Source: Phoronis australis (lineage: Eukaryota > Phoronida > Phoronidae). Taken from it: a stretch of DNA of 64,000 nucleotides. This document shows positions 47,795-59,294 of this stretch, in pieces (positions within the stretch are counted from its first letter, which is position 1; the number at the start of each line of letters is the position of its first letter). Location of the stretch: assembly GCA_002633005.1 (NCBI GenBank), contig NMRA01000064.1:184001-248000 (forward strand). Direction: 5' to 3'. Below the pieces are notes generated by a model. The model was given only the letters and a program-made list of their open reading frames with translations. It did not search any database and was not told where the DNA came from. The position numbers were made by a program, and so were the translations under genes.

Positions 47795-50700
47795 TGGACT
47801 GTTATTTTAGTTTCCAGTCTCACTCGTCTAATTAGTGCAGTTGCTTGAGGGTACTGTTATCACTGTTGAAGCCATTTTGGTCACTGTGGCTTATTTTACT
47901 TAATGTTTGGGTGTTTGAACCTTTCCGGTCAATATCACATGGAAAGTGTGACACTGTGAGCAATTTGCACATTGTGTGTCAGACTGACCGAATCACTGTT
48001 GTATTGGTTTTATCACCTGTTTCTGGCTTCATTACCAAATCTGCTGAGGCTGGAAGTCAAAGTCGGTGAGTGTCTTGGCTATTGAGCACAGATATTAGGC
48101 TCTCCTCAAATTGTTGGAACTTTTCTCACTGTGACATTCTTCTGCCTTGAGGTATTATTTTTCATTCATTTTTTAATATAAATTGATTAAAAGATTCAAA
48201 ATGTCTTTCATAGTGAGTAAAATATGCCAAATCGACCAAAAATGCCTCGAATGGTAACATACCACTCTAATGTGGTTGAGCTGTAGATCTGAGTCTTCTC
48301 AGTTATTGAGCCTTGGGATTTCTACGCAACTCTTGTGTTTAATCTGCGTTGTTATATAGCATCAGCTGTAGTTTTATTAATGTTTATTTGTGGTTTACAA
48401 TATTCTTGGAACTTATTGGGGGATTTATGGAATGAGATATTTTAACTTTAAATGTAGTCCAAGACGGTTATAGTTGGTTTTATTTTTGTAGTATGTAAAT
48501 GTTTATTAAAGGAATTGGTGTTTGTATATATTTTATCACATAATTAGTATACCTGTCTTTATTTGCCTGCATCTACACATATATGCAGGTGCATATTGTC
48601 GTTATCTTTCTGTTCGTGGGGCATACATCATTTATATACGCCGCCATCTTCTAAATCCCTTGATGTAGTCTTGGTATTTATGACAAATGCGTTGTTTTTT
48701 TTCACGTTGTAATTTTTTGTGTCCCTATTGGTAGTGTTACTGAAGCTTGAGTGGATCTATTGTTTATGGTCTTACACTTATAGCTTTTCAAGGGATTCAT
48801 CTTATTCAAGAGATACTATCTGTTCAAAGTTTAATGTCTTCTACTAGGGGTGTTTGATACTTATAATCATTGCTTTAATTTATAAAATTTTCTTAAATTT
48901 TACACAAGTGAGTTCTTATAGGGACCACCATCACTGATTACAGATATTCTCAGTTACCTTTGCTCAGACCAGTCTCCTGCTTTTCATGGCCTGTCAAATA
49001 TTTTTAAGCTGCAAAGTTTTTTATAAGGAGTCATCACTAGTGGATTTCATATCTAGCATTCCAGCTGTTCTTGCCCCCCCCAGTGGTGGTGTCCCCTCAC
49101 ACAGTACCTGTTGCCAATATCTGCAACTGTGTTGCGATAGTTTCTGATCTTGAGCAAGTGATTTTAATCTCCTACTTCTTAATTAAAAGTACACCAAACG
49201 GCGGGTGGGCATATTAACAGATACTAAAAATAACTTTCCCACCCATTTCTCTGAATTAAAATAATGCTCTGTTACCATTGACAACGCTCAACAGGTTGGA
49301 GAAAGATTTGAAAATTCCTTATCAAGTCTGCCTAATATAACGTACAATTTGGAAAGACCACCCACCAAGAACCAGAATATCTAATCTATGAGTCGGAGAA
49401 TATGAGTTTTTAGTTAAATCATGCTTTTATCACTCAAGTGGGATGCCAATAATTTATTAGCAGGTAATAGAACAAAAATTGGTTGAAATCACCAAAGCAG
49501 GGTTTAGTATCCTTTTAAGTGACTTAAGCAATGAGTGTCCCTTGTAACTTTGACCTTTGTGATGTTGCATTGTGGGTGCATATCAACAGGTTACTCTGGT
49601 TAAGGAATATAGAAACAACTCATGTGTAGAACCAGTTTAAACATGTGTTAACATTAATGTTTGTTATAAGTAACCATATTTAGAGACTGGCTATGGAATT
49701 ATATTCTCTTGTAAAGAGAACAGTTGTTTATGTTTAATATTTTTGTCACGTAAAGTTGACTTGTATGTTGTGACTGGTCACTCAAAGTTGTCAAGTTTTT
49801 GTTATAAAATCAAAATCCTCACAAAGTGATCAAATTTTGTATCATGCATTGATAGCAAAAAGTTTAATTGTGATTGATAATGTTTTTAGACATATTTTAC
49901 ATATGAAAGGAAATAATTTAATTTAGTCCTTTCCATACTGAAGTATTCTGTCAAGAATCACACAGTACTAATTCATGTATAATTGGAGTATTTGGTACAC
50001 CTAGCATTTTGTAAATTGCTGAAAACCTTTTCTAAACAGTCATAAATTGGTTAAGAAACATTTCACATTTATATTATTCCACCACGATTGTTAAACAAAG
50101 AATCGTCTCATTTTAGATATGTCCTATAATGCAATTTCTTGTTGTGCGCTATGAACACAAGTGCCTTTTTATATTTCAAATTACGCATCATTATCTTGGT
50201 AACGAGGGGCTATTTAGTCGTTGTTGTTGTGTACGACCGATGAAGACTCGCTTGTGTTTAGTACTGCTGTTGTATATGAGATACAGTATTTATGGATGAC
50301 TACAACTGATTATCCAACTTATACCAAATATTTCTGATGAAATGTCACCAACCTAGGACGCAATATGGTCGACAATTTTCTGTTTCCCTTTTTTTCCACG
50401 AAACATGAAGCACTGAAATGATTTTCCGCATTCAAGTTTTGTACAACTGCAACCACCTAACTAAGTTTTGAAGAATTGTGGGATTTCGCATTAATGATTG
50501 AAGCTTTGGAAAATGAAAAAAATACATTTTTTCAAATTGTGTTTGTCCAAAGTTGGTGAGGTTTTATCACAGTACACATTTTTCTCCCAAATTATTATTG
50601 TTATGGGGGGCCTTGTGATGATGGTGTAAGATAGGTTTGTATGGCATCAACCTAATGAGTATTCATGTTGAGTAATACTATCATATGATTGGTTAATAAG

Positions 50701-51420
50701 TTTATACTCTTTAGAAACCCTGAATAGTGGTCAACCTCTGAGTTGAAACTCCTTCAGATGTTATCTACTGGATAAATTTTGACTTTTCTGCCATGTTAGC
50801 AGCCCTGTTGACAGATTTTGTAACACATGCGTATATGATGGCATTGTTGTTATTCACCATGTTTTGTACTGTGAGCAGTTGTTTTGTAACCTATTTGGTC
50901 TTCTAAGTTATGAAGTTTTCTTGAATTTTAGACAGGTTTAAAATAGGCACGTTTGTCTAATGGAAAATTGGTTTTGACGTTGACGAAGGATGCGGCTATT
51001 TAGTGTAAGAGCTTCTTAGCTGGGACTAGGTTTAGCGCCTACTACTGTTTTCTCGATGATATATCTGTTTACATGTATCATGCTGTTGAAGAAATATTGT
51101 ATTATTTTAGATCTGAAACTTTAAACATCTTCACTGGTTATTAGGGTTTGTGCAATTTGTTTCATGATCACACTGCTTCCCTTTGTGATGATATGTTTTA
51201 GGATATAATCTGGTTTAAGGGTTCGTCAAAATTTCTACGCAGTTTTACGTGGTGCCTTATGGAAGTATGTAAAATATGGAATTACGCACTCAAAAGTGCT
51301 CGCAACATATTTGTATTGTTGTGAAGTATTCTGTTGACACTCAGGATGTGTTTTCACATGTTTGCGGACTGCTATGTTCAATAAATATTTAAATAAAACG
51401 TATGGACTAGTTATTTACAA
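47795..51420 (+). other. Probable long 3'UTR of the dve-like gene
   Basis: No coding sequence follows the TAA. The first canonical AATAAA I find is at 51380, so the 3'UTR could be up to 3.6 kb. The stretch is AT-rich with many ATTTA-like and TGTAAAT-like sequences, compatible with post-transcriptional control. Shorter forms using variant signals are possible. Confidence 0.4.
51380..51397 (+). terminator. Two AATAAA polyadenylation signals
   Basis: AATAAA at 51380-51385 and again at 51392-51397, in a T-rich context, the first in the sense direction after the dve stop. Confidence 0.45.
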
Positions 51421-53113
51421 CTCGGTTTTGAATATTTTCTACCATTTATGGCACCCAGCAAATTGTTAAACTGAGGACAGGTTGAGCAGTTTAGCAAATA
51501 TGTACAATCGTAACACATTACAATGGAGATACATGGGACACACAGTACAAGACACAAGTAGTCAGACAAAGTACCATTTTTTACTTTGAAGGCTAATTCT
51601 ATTAACAAAAGAAATTACTGGTAGTAACTATTTGAGTGGCAAAATTCTAATTACATAATGACATATGCACCTCACTAACTTCCCTACATTCTCTGTCATA
51701 AGAGAACACTGCTCTAACTATGAATTCGTCTCCTGCTCAGCTGTCATGGCGGGGGAAATTTTAGGTCATTTTGTTAAAAATACTTTTCAATTGTATTGTT
51801 TAATGTAACCAAATCAAGTGGTATAAATTAAGTAAATTTGTTCAGTTTGTTAATGACAAAAGAATGATTGCTGTTTAAAAATTGTGTCCCGAAAAAATAA
51901 ACACATTCATGAGAAAGAAACCCCTACAGTTCATTAGGGATGTTACCCTGAATAGGACATCTAAAGAGACCCAACGAACAATCGTTACGAATTCACTTAA
52001 AGCTACATTTCACCCCAATATGGTGTTCTTCTGTTCAGTGACTTAACCAGACGTACAGGGTTGTGGGCGTGTGATAACATCTAGCTTCTTTGTTAACTGC
52101 CAAGCTCAGTCTTTTTTGTGGCATGACAACATGCAGGCCAATTATCTACCAGGCTTATTATAAACCATGGGTGAACACAGTCAAACCGAGAACGAATTGG
52201 TATGTTCAGAAAAAATTGATTGTTGTAACTTCGGTTGTAGTAGGGCGATTTTGGTGATTCAAAAACTATAAACATGATTAACATTTGCTATTGGTTTATG
52301 TTCAAATATGTGATAACTTAACTTTTATTTTTTAACAGCACAGCCCAGTCAGGCTAGATACGATCTTATTGGAGATTAGAGCAATTATCGAAAAAAGAGC
52401 TGGCCCTCCAACCATAAATGCCAGAATGCAGTTATAATCAGTCTCGTAAGATATTGGCTACAGGAGTCATTTTCCCAACTTGTTGCTGGGTTATATGGTA
52501 GCATCGAACAAGTTGGGATCAACGGGAAAACACCGTAATGCTGTTTAGCTGGCTAAAAAGCAAAAATCAAATGAGACCTTTCACTCTTATAAACCCAGTC
52601 TTGTGATATTCTTATCAAGATAGAATTCTATTTCCACTCAAGTACCAACACGAGTCACAGGCAATGCATGCATGTGCCATATGCAAATTCACAATTTTAG
52701 AGTTTAGCCTTGCTCAATAATCAAAATAATGAAAGGAGCGTCACATCTTGACATTGATCACTGATAGAGGGGAATAGATATCTCACCTCCATCATGTAAC
52801 GAGGTTCCTTCAAGAGTCCTGCACCTAGATCTAACTATCATGAACTCAGTCAGTCTTAAGAAGGTATCCCAACAATATCCCATTCACTGGTCTTTAATGT
52901 ATTTGTATACGAAATATCTTAACTAGGTCTTTTTGGAGATCACACATGGATTTAACCAAAATTCAGAAAAATTCAAGTATTTACTCAACGTGCGTGAAAT
53001 TTCAATCTCTGAAGCAGTGAGGAAATTTATCATATCTATTACTACTGCATGACTGTTTTCAACCAACTGTGAACAGGTTGCAGTTACAATATGTTGTATG
53101 GTGTGCATTGCAG
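51421..53113. other. Spacer between the two homeobox units, with a hairpin
   Basis: I found no CMP-type exon here. A perfect 12-bp inverted pair (TCCCAACTTGTT 52473-52484 and its complement 52507-52518, 22-base loop) lies in it. A short open stretch after a good acceptor at 52340 ends in a stop and was not called. Confidence 0.4.
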
Positions 53114-53225
53114 CCTCCAAGACTCTTCGTTTGAGTGGACAGATGGCGCTGTTAGATCTGCGGTCATCGAATTGCTGAAAGAAATGAACCAGAAAAATCT
53201 GGCTAAACTGAGTCCCCTGTGTCAG
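53114..53225 (+). CDS. Second CMP/cut-family unit, CUT-like domain first half
   Basis: An acceptor (TGTGCATTGCAG) and donor (GTCAG|GTGAGT) flank a frame reading TDGAVRSAVIELLKEMNQKN and on to LSPLCQ. The AVR.A..ELL..MNQ......PL.Q pattern is the N-terminal half of the CUTL domain of SATB/Dve and is closer to that pattern than the corresponding exon of the upstream gene. The entry phase (2) and exit phase (0) equal those of exon 44854-44959. No start codon exon with the right phase was found, but dve exon 42984-43110 exits in phase 2 and could be the donor. It is therefore either the second exon of a partly unseen gene or an alternative exon of dve. Confidence 0.75.
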
Positions 53226-53665
53226 GTGAGTCCTAGTCAGTTATCCCCATCTATTTTTTGGAAAATAGACAAACAGTAGGCTGAAAGAGACCAAAAAGAT
53301 GCAACACTTTTGGTTTGATTATGGTCAGTCATTTTTAGTGCAGCAATACCAAATGATAAAAATCACCGTGACACAGCTGGTTGGAGGAGGGCCAACCGCT
53401 GGCACCCCAAAGCAGGAAATATGATGCTAAAGCCACACTGTTCACTTTGTAAACCTGTGTGTTTTGTAAGGCTTGTACTTAACAGCCTTTTAATTGAACA
53501 TGTTATATTACCCATAGTTCCAAGTGGTTGCTGTAGCTAGATTCAGCACTACAAAATTCAATACGATTTCATTGACTAAGTTGTAACTCTTAGAATTGCT
53601 TCTAATTCTTGCAACCACTGAGTGCCTGAAATACAGTACGATTGACAGCTCATTTTTATTGACAG

Positions 53666-53774
53666 CCCACCATCTCCAACATAGCCAATTCCAAGGTGAC
53701 ATCTAGTTACATCAGCAATGAGAAGGCAAGAGAGTTTGGACAATGGTATATCTCGTACAGAAGACAGCACGCCG
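53666..53774 (+). CDS. Second CMP/cut-family unit, CUT-like domain second half
   Basis: The exon reads PTISNIANSKVTSSYISNEK and AREFGQWYISYRRQHA, between ATTTTTATTGACAG and CCG|GTAATG. The .IS.I.NS......IS..K..EFG.WY pattern is the C-terminal half of CUTL. It enters in phase 0, as the last exon of dve does at the homologous place, and exits in phase 1 to join 54422. The frame is too short to appear in ordinary ORF screens. Confidence 0.75.
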
Positions 53775-54421
53775 GTAATGATAAGCCTGACTGACCTATT
53801 TCATGTTACTTCCTCAATAAGTTTGTATATTCCTGCAGTCGATAAGAAGGAGAAGACTGTTTATCAGAGAATCTGACGATCCCATACTCATGAGTGCCCA
53901 GTAAGATTTTCACACTTCGTGTGGATGCATTCGTTGAAAAATGCCCTTTAGCTAATACTTGTTTGAAAAACGATCACATCAGTTATATCAGTTTAAAATA
54001 TATAAATGCCCAGGTTATTCATTTGAGTAAACAAAGTTGTTTGCATAGAAGTCAATTATGAGTTTAACATTGGTCAATGACTCTATATTGGTCACCAGGG
54101 TAGTTTTATTTGTTATTATCTCAACTGAACTCTTGGTTTTGGCCCCCCAAAAATGCACAAGCCCTAACACATCCCGTTTTGATGCTAATGAAAATATTTC
54201 CTGCAGACGCCTATGCTAAAATTTCGAAAACTGACTTCCTTCAGATAACCACTTGCATTGCCATACATACCAAAAATTATATCACTTTCCTATCCTCAGT
54301 CAAGTACATGAATGCATCTTGTCAATACATGTTTCCAGAACTGCAACCAAAGTTTTTAAATTTAGTCAAATAATGTATTTGTCCTAAAGCTGGAGTTTGT
54401 GTGAGGTACATGTTTTTACAG

Positions 54422-55008
54422 GGAACCAGTTTCAAGAGGGCGCTCCTAGAGATAGCAGATTGACCTTCCACTCAACTGCTGAAATTCCCCAGATGCGCAG
54501 ATGGTATCAGAGCTGTAAAAACCCTTCTGACGACAATTTTCAGTGGTTTGCAGATGAGCTTAACAAGGGTTCTGCCCGTCAGCAACGAATACCAGTGACT
54601 GCTAACAAGCTCAAAATATGGTGGAAAAATGAGAAGCAGAGGGAAAAAAGACTGGGTCTCCAGAAAACAGAGACTGCTTACATCCCTAGGAAAAGGGTTT
54701 CCAGGAGCAGGCAAAAGAGGGAGACACAATCTCAGAGACTGCTAAATTTGTCACCAAGTAAGAAAGGAGAAACCCATAAATCTCCTGATCATGCAAGTAC
54801 CAGTGAAGTGATGTTGAACAATCCTAAGCTCACACGGAGTGGTGGAGCATCTCTTTATACTAGCCAATCACTTGTGACTTCCACTCCCCTTCAAACAGAT
54901 AGTTTCATTGGCGAAGGAAAAGAAATAATAGATTCAGAAAGTGAGGACATCATGCTACCGGCAGATGATGCCATTTCAGAAGATGAGTACTTAGATCCTC
55001 ATAGTTGA
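54422..55008 (+). CDS. Second CMP/cut-family unit, divergent homeodomain and C-terminus
   Basis: After acceptor TGTTTTTACAG the frame runs 195 residues to TGA. A homeodomain lies at 54457-54654: LTFHSTAEIPQMRRWYQSC, the extended loop with ARQQRIPVTANKL, then IWWKNEKQREKRL. It keeps W48 and N51 but has W instead of F at 49 and E-K after N51, so DNA specificity may differ. It resembles the second homeodomain of the upstream gene (EIP..L..W, RQ...P, KRL). A basic stretch (PRKRVSRSRQKR) probably serves as nuclear signal; the C-terminus is serine-rich and acidic (SESEDI, SEDEYLD). Only one homeodomain is present, whereas the upstream unit has two. With the dve CMP exons attached the product would have 413 or 447 residues depending on the start. 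Confidence 0.8.
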
Positions 55009-55280
55009 ATTTGAATTTCCACAGATTTTAAAGATAATTAAAACAGCAAAATTCAATGTGTGAAGAAGAGAAAGAAATTTTGGAGAAACTTCAGGAGCAT
55101 TACTCAACTCAGTGGAAAAAAGATAAGAATTTAGGACACAATATGGCAGACAATGGATATTTTATTTTTTCATCATTTCATATTAAATAATGTACAGGAC
55201 CAATGCAATACTTTACCATTTCAAGTTAAGCACCATAACTGCTACCAGTCACTCGCAATATTTGAAACTTTAGAGAAATG

Positions 55281-55286
55281 AATAAA
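55281..55286 (+). terminator. Candidate polyadenylation signal of the second homeobox unit
   Basis: First AATAAA in the sense direction, about 270 bases after the stop at 55008. Confidence 0.4.
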
Positions 55287-55405
55287 AATCTTAGCAATAA
55301 TGTTTGACTAAAAAAGCACGGTTTTAGTGTACTCGTGCATTGAGGACACTTGAAAACTAACCTGCTTGAACCAATGTGTGTTTCTTGAACTTGTATGGTA
55401 TAAAC

Positions 55406-55451
55406 AAACATTTCAAGCTTAAAACTTTTAAGTTTTAAGCTTGAAATGTTT
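55406..55451. repeat. Perfect 22-bp inverted repeat with 2-base loop
   Basis: AAACATTTCAAGCTTAAAAC continues into CTT, then TT, then the exact complement. It lies 400 bases past the stop codon of the second homeobox unit. It is an extrudable palindrome or RNA hairpin. Confidence 0.95.
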
Positions 55452-58028
55452 AAAAATATTATTTTTAAGTGTTTCACTTTTTGACAAGTATGCAAAGTAC
55501 CTGGCATTAAAGTTTAATATTTAATAGTATAATAGACAGTTAAACATTTTTGTTGTTTAATGCAAACATCATACTTATGCTAGTTGGATACTCATGGGTT
55601 ACAGTAAAATCTCTTCTATTTTGACTCGTATCCATTTCCAAAGGTTTACTGTGTTGTAATATATGCTTAAAATTGTGTACGGTACATGTTGTTGATGACA
55701 TATATACAGTACATTCTGTGTTATGTAATAATCAAGTAAAGTTTTCATGTTTATTTCTGTACAGAAAGTTGATAAAAGAGAATTCTGTATGTCCGCCATA
55801 TTGTGACCTAAAACTGAAATATTTCACCAAGATAAGAACATCATGGAGGCTAAGACTACCACCACACAACAATGCACAATTTGTTCAGTTGTAAATCTTA
55901 TTTGCTATTTGCTCAAAGCAAGTATTGGAAAAAACATGACATGAACAAGTTATTTGACACCCAATGCTTTTCTCATAGAAATGTCTTTGTTACCAGAAAT
56001 TCATTCACATGTAACGCACTTTGCAGCTTTGACTGTGAGAGTGTAAAATGTAGAAAACAAAAACAACACTAGAGGGCAGCATGAGAATGATGTTTTGATG
56101 TTTGACAAATGTCATCCTCAGGTAGACAGAATAGAAAGAAATACCATAACAGACTGCTTTCTTCACATCACAGTGCCTGACAAGATCTGCTGACTGTTTT
56201 CCAATTCTTGCATCTATCTTGACCAAAACCTAATTTTAATGTTAATTGTGTTTGAATAAATGTTCAAACAGGTGTCTGTTAGTACTATTGCAGGGATCAT
56301 TTTAGAAAAATGTGACTGGGTCAATTGGCCCTAAGAGCCAATTTGGAGGACTTATAGGGCACGTTAGCGATTGGTCTAAATGGCAAACTATAAACCAAAC
56401 ACATAAATCTACAGCTGAGAACTGTGTATTTCCATGCATAATATGCTCAGCTGGGTTTTAGCATGTGTATCAAAACTGCCCACCATTTTGCCTGTTTAGT
56501 AACTGGATGGTTTCAGCTGTTTGATGTTCGTCAGTCCTCCATTAGTTCAAAGTGGTGTTGGCAGTAGTTTTATGTGCTGTAGGACGTGTTGCATTTCTAA
56601 AATATTTGTGTAATTCTGTGTTTTGATTAGTGGTCTGCAATGTACGTGCATTTGATATTGGTTTCCTGGAACATTAGTTTCAGCCATATCTTCAACCTTC
56701 TCAAACATGTTTTATTTTAATCTTAAAAAATTCATCTCTTGTCAGTCGTAGTCGACACAGAAATACACATAGCCACCTAGTGATTAGCCCCATGTCTTGT
56801 CAGTAGCATGTTGTACATGTTATCTTGCTTCTTTTTAATACAATTTTAATTCTACACAGTGGTAATTCTCTTTCAATGTTTATATTTTGCAGGTTCGTAC
56901 ACAGTGGCAAATGCCAAGCACAATGCTGCAATTTACTGGTGACACTGTTTCATATTGTAGTTTGGTCTCAAGTAATAGTTATGATCAACTGTTCTGCTTT
57001 GATGAAAATTTCCATGCACCAATGACGCGGGAGGAGGCAGTGTGGCCTAGTGTGATAGGTGCCCGCTTTCTTTACTTGATGTCGTGGGTTCAAGTCTTAC
57101 TGGGCCACACTGCTAGATCCTTGAGTCAGGTTTGTAGCTCCTCATATAAAGCACAAAAATGGCTCTAGGTGAACAGTGCAATGGACCCACATGCACGGCC
57201 TACACACGTCTGGTACAACGTGTACCAGACCGCCTGCAATAATTTTTTTAAATGATGCGGGATGGGATCCTTAAATTATCCCTGCAATGTGTATTGGTGC
57301 AATAATATTCAGAGACAAAAAGAAATCGTTCATTTTATGTGGCAACCTTGTTCTCAAACACTAACAATATGTCAGTCCTTTCCAAGCACACATTCTGAGT
57401 GAGAAGTTAGCTGACAACAGTCACATTAGAACATGCGGCTTAAATGAAGTTAGTATTTTGAAAGACGACCGGTTTATAGCACTTTTAAAAAAGTACACAG
57501 TGTGCTCAAAATGGCTGAATACAGTAATGTTAATTTTCGTAAGCTTTGTTACAACTGAAGAGACTCAACACATCTGTCCTTTTTCTGAAAACTAGTCCGA
57601 CATAGTTTTTAGCATACACCTTGGGTAACTCACATCTACAATGATCAAGCAGTAGAAAATATCAGCCAAGAGAGGACAGCACCATACAACTAGTTGAGGC
57701 AACAATACACAAAAGAATGACTTCTGCTATGGTAAAAGTTCTCCAGTTTGTGGCAGTCTCTAAAATTTGGATCATCAAATCCAATCTGAAATTGAATTTG
57801 CTTTATTCTGAAAATTGGGTTATGGGCGATTTTTGCATGTAAAATATCTCTCAAATAGTGGACCAGTGCATGTTTTTTTGCATAACAATGTCAGGAAATA
57901 AATGTGAAGTGCAAGAAAATAAAGCTGATCATTTATATGTCAGTAAGCACTGCTGCAAATGTCCTTCAAATTATTGCTATGACCTTGAGCGAATTATTTA
58001 TTTTTCCACTGTCCCAAACTGAAGAATA
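55452..58028. other. Intergenic region between the second homeobox unit and DUS4L
   Basis: AT-rich DNA with a SINE at 57027-57252 and a short copy of the CCATATTGTG repeat near 55796. The small ORFs have no supporting features. Confidence 0.4.
57027..57252 (+). mobile_element. tRNA-derived SINE with 3' hairpin
   Basis: The head has a pol III A box (TGGCCTAGTGTGATAGG, 57043-57059) and a B box (GGTTCAAGTC, 57087-57096). GCAGTGTGGCC (57037) pairs perfectly with GGCCACACTGC (57103), like an acceptor stem. The body ends with a perfect hairpin, GTCTGGTACA-ACG-TGTACCAGAC (57208-57230), followed by AATAATTTTTTT. Flanking target duplications were not clearly seen. The ORF over it is not a gene. Confidence 0.75.
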
Positions 58029-58034
58029 TTTATT
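58029..58034 (-). terminator. Candidate polyadenylation signal of DUS4L
   Basis: Reads AATAAA on the minus strand about 310 bases past the stop; a second one is at 57997-58002. Confidence 0.45.
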
Positions 58035-58346
58035 GTTCTAACCACCACAATGTACCTTAGGTATTGGGAAAAAAGTTGTTATTTCAAACTACAATAACGA
58101 CATTAGTAGGGTAGTAACATGCCACAAAAGTAATCTTTGAACTCCTCCAGATCAATAATGCAACCACAATTGAGAACATAAACTTACAATTTAGAATTTC
58201 TAACTTTTATCACCAGAGATACCGCTGTATATGACTCTAACACCCTTCTTGAAAACAAAAAATTACATGTGTCACAGTAAGATTCTCAGTTAGTTCACTA
58301 CACCCAAGGATTGGGGTTAGAACTAGTTTCTGTCATCTGCTGTTTT

Positions 58347-59294
58347 TTACACATCATAGTTGTCTTTAAGATAGTCGATGACAGCTGCCATACTAGTCAA
58401 ATTATTGAATATCCGTTTTTCAGGTTTTGACATGATCCTGCTTAGCATGTCCATTAGATGATGGTGAAAGCATGGAAAAGGTGTCCCATATGAAGTGGCA
58501 ATATCTAACCACTTTCTCACACACTCAATAGGAGTCTCTGTGTATCCAGCATACATTGCAGGGTTTTCTAGAAGTCCTCTGGCAGCCATTACTCCTTTTG
58601 CACCAGTTTTCTCACAAACAGAACCTACATCATCCAGCAATTTTATGTCACCGTTAGCAACAACAGGTATAGTAACGCTATCACAAATCATTTTGATTGC
58701 ATCTAAATGAACTGGTGTTTTACGTTCAGAAGGTGTCCTTCCGTGTACTGTGATCCAATTAACACCCGCCTTCTCAACTTTCCGGCACATGTCAACAGTT
58801 TTAACGACATCACTGTGAATACGAATCTTAATAGACGTTGCAAAGTCACAGTCGTCAACACGATTTCTCACTTGTCTCATAATGTCGTGTATAAGTTCTG
58901 GTTGTTTAATAAGACAAGAACCATACCCTTCTTGCATGGCCCACCTCTGTGGGCAGCCGCAGTTCAGATCAACACCATCCGCAAACTTACTAACCATCTG
59001 AGCCGCATCTGCCATGTCCGTGGCATTATTGGCTGCAAACTGAACCACCAGGGGTCTATCTGTAGCATTAGTAGTGAAATCATTGTCTCTTGCTTTTAAT
59101 GATCGCACAAAAGAGTTGGCAATAATCATAGGCGTGAAGGCCAAGTCGCAATCATATTGTCGCACAAGATGGCGGAACGCTAGCTTTGAATATCGAACCA
59201 TAGGAGCAGCCATTTTGACAGGTCTGTCCAGTTCTTGAAACATCTGTATTGGTGTCTTGAAGTAGAACACCTCTGGTTCATCTCTGAGATCCAT
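58347..59294 (-). CDS. DUS4L: tRNA-dihydrouridine(20a/20b) synthase
   Basis: This 315-residue protein has the usual length of DUS4L and is complete in one exon. Such enzymes reduce uridine to dihydrouridine in the D-loop of cytoplasmic tRNAs (positions 20a and 20b for this subfamily) using FMN and NADPH. The TIM-barrel signature is intact: VKMAAPMVRYSKLAFR near 27-42 (FMN site), DLNCGCPQ at 109-116 with Cys114 as the catalytic acid, GYGSCL at 123-128, SIKIRI at 154-159, VHGRT at 183-187, VVANGDI at 211-217 and GVMAARGLLENPAMY at 234-248. The ATG at 59294 is preceded on the minus strand by a good acceptor (CTCTACTTTTAG, exon edge 59304), so a non-coding first exon probably lies further upstream. 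No frame damage, so a functional gene rather than a retrocopy is likely, though the absence of coding introns is notable. Confidence 0.92.
   Translation of the reverse strand: MDLRDEPEVFYFKTPIQMFQELDRPVKMAAPMVRYSKLAFRHLVRQYDCDLAFTPMIIANSFVRSLKARDNDFTTNATDRPLVVQFAANNATDMADAAQMVSKFADGVDLNCGCPQRWAMQEGYGSCLIKQPELIHDIMRQVRNRVDDCDFATSIKIRIHSDVVKTVDMCRKVEKAGVNWITVHGRTPSERKTPVHLDAIKMICDSVTIPVVANGDIKLLDDVGSVCEKTGAKGVMAARGLLENPAMYAGYTETPIECVRKWLDIATSYGTPFPCFHHHLMDMLSRIMSKPEKRIFNNLTSMAAVIDYLKDNYDV

Noticed and set aside
52340-52438. Possible exon after acceptor TTTTTTAACAG, reading HSPVRLDTILLEIRAI
   Set aside because: The only open frame stops before any donor, no homology to CMP or CUT domains; 33 codons can be open by chance.
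52840-52863. Mini exon MNSVSLKK before GTATCC as start of the second homeobox unit
   Set aside because: It ends in phase 0, but the exon at 53114 needs phase 2.
58495-59099. Plus-strand ORFs opposite DUS4L
   Set aside because: Antisense shadows of an intact enzyme gene.
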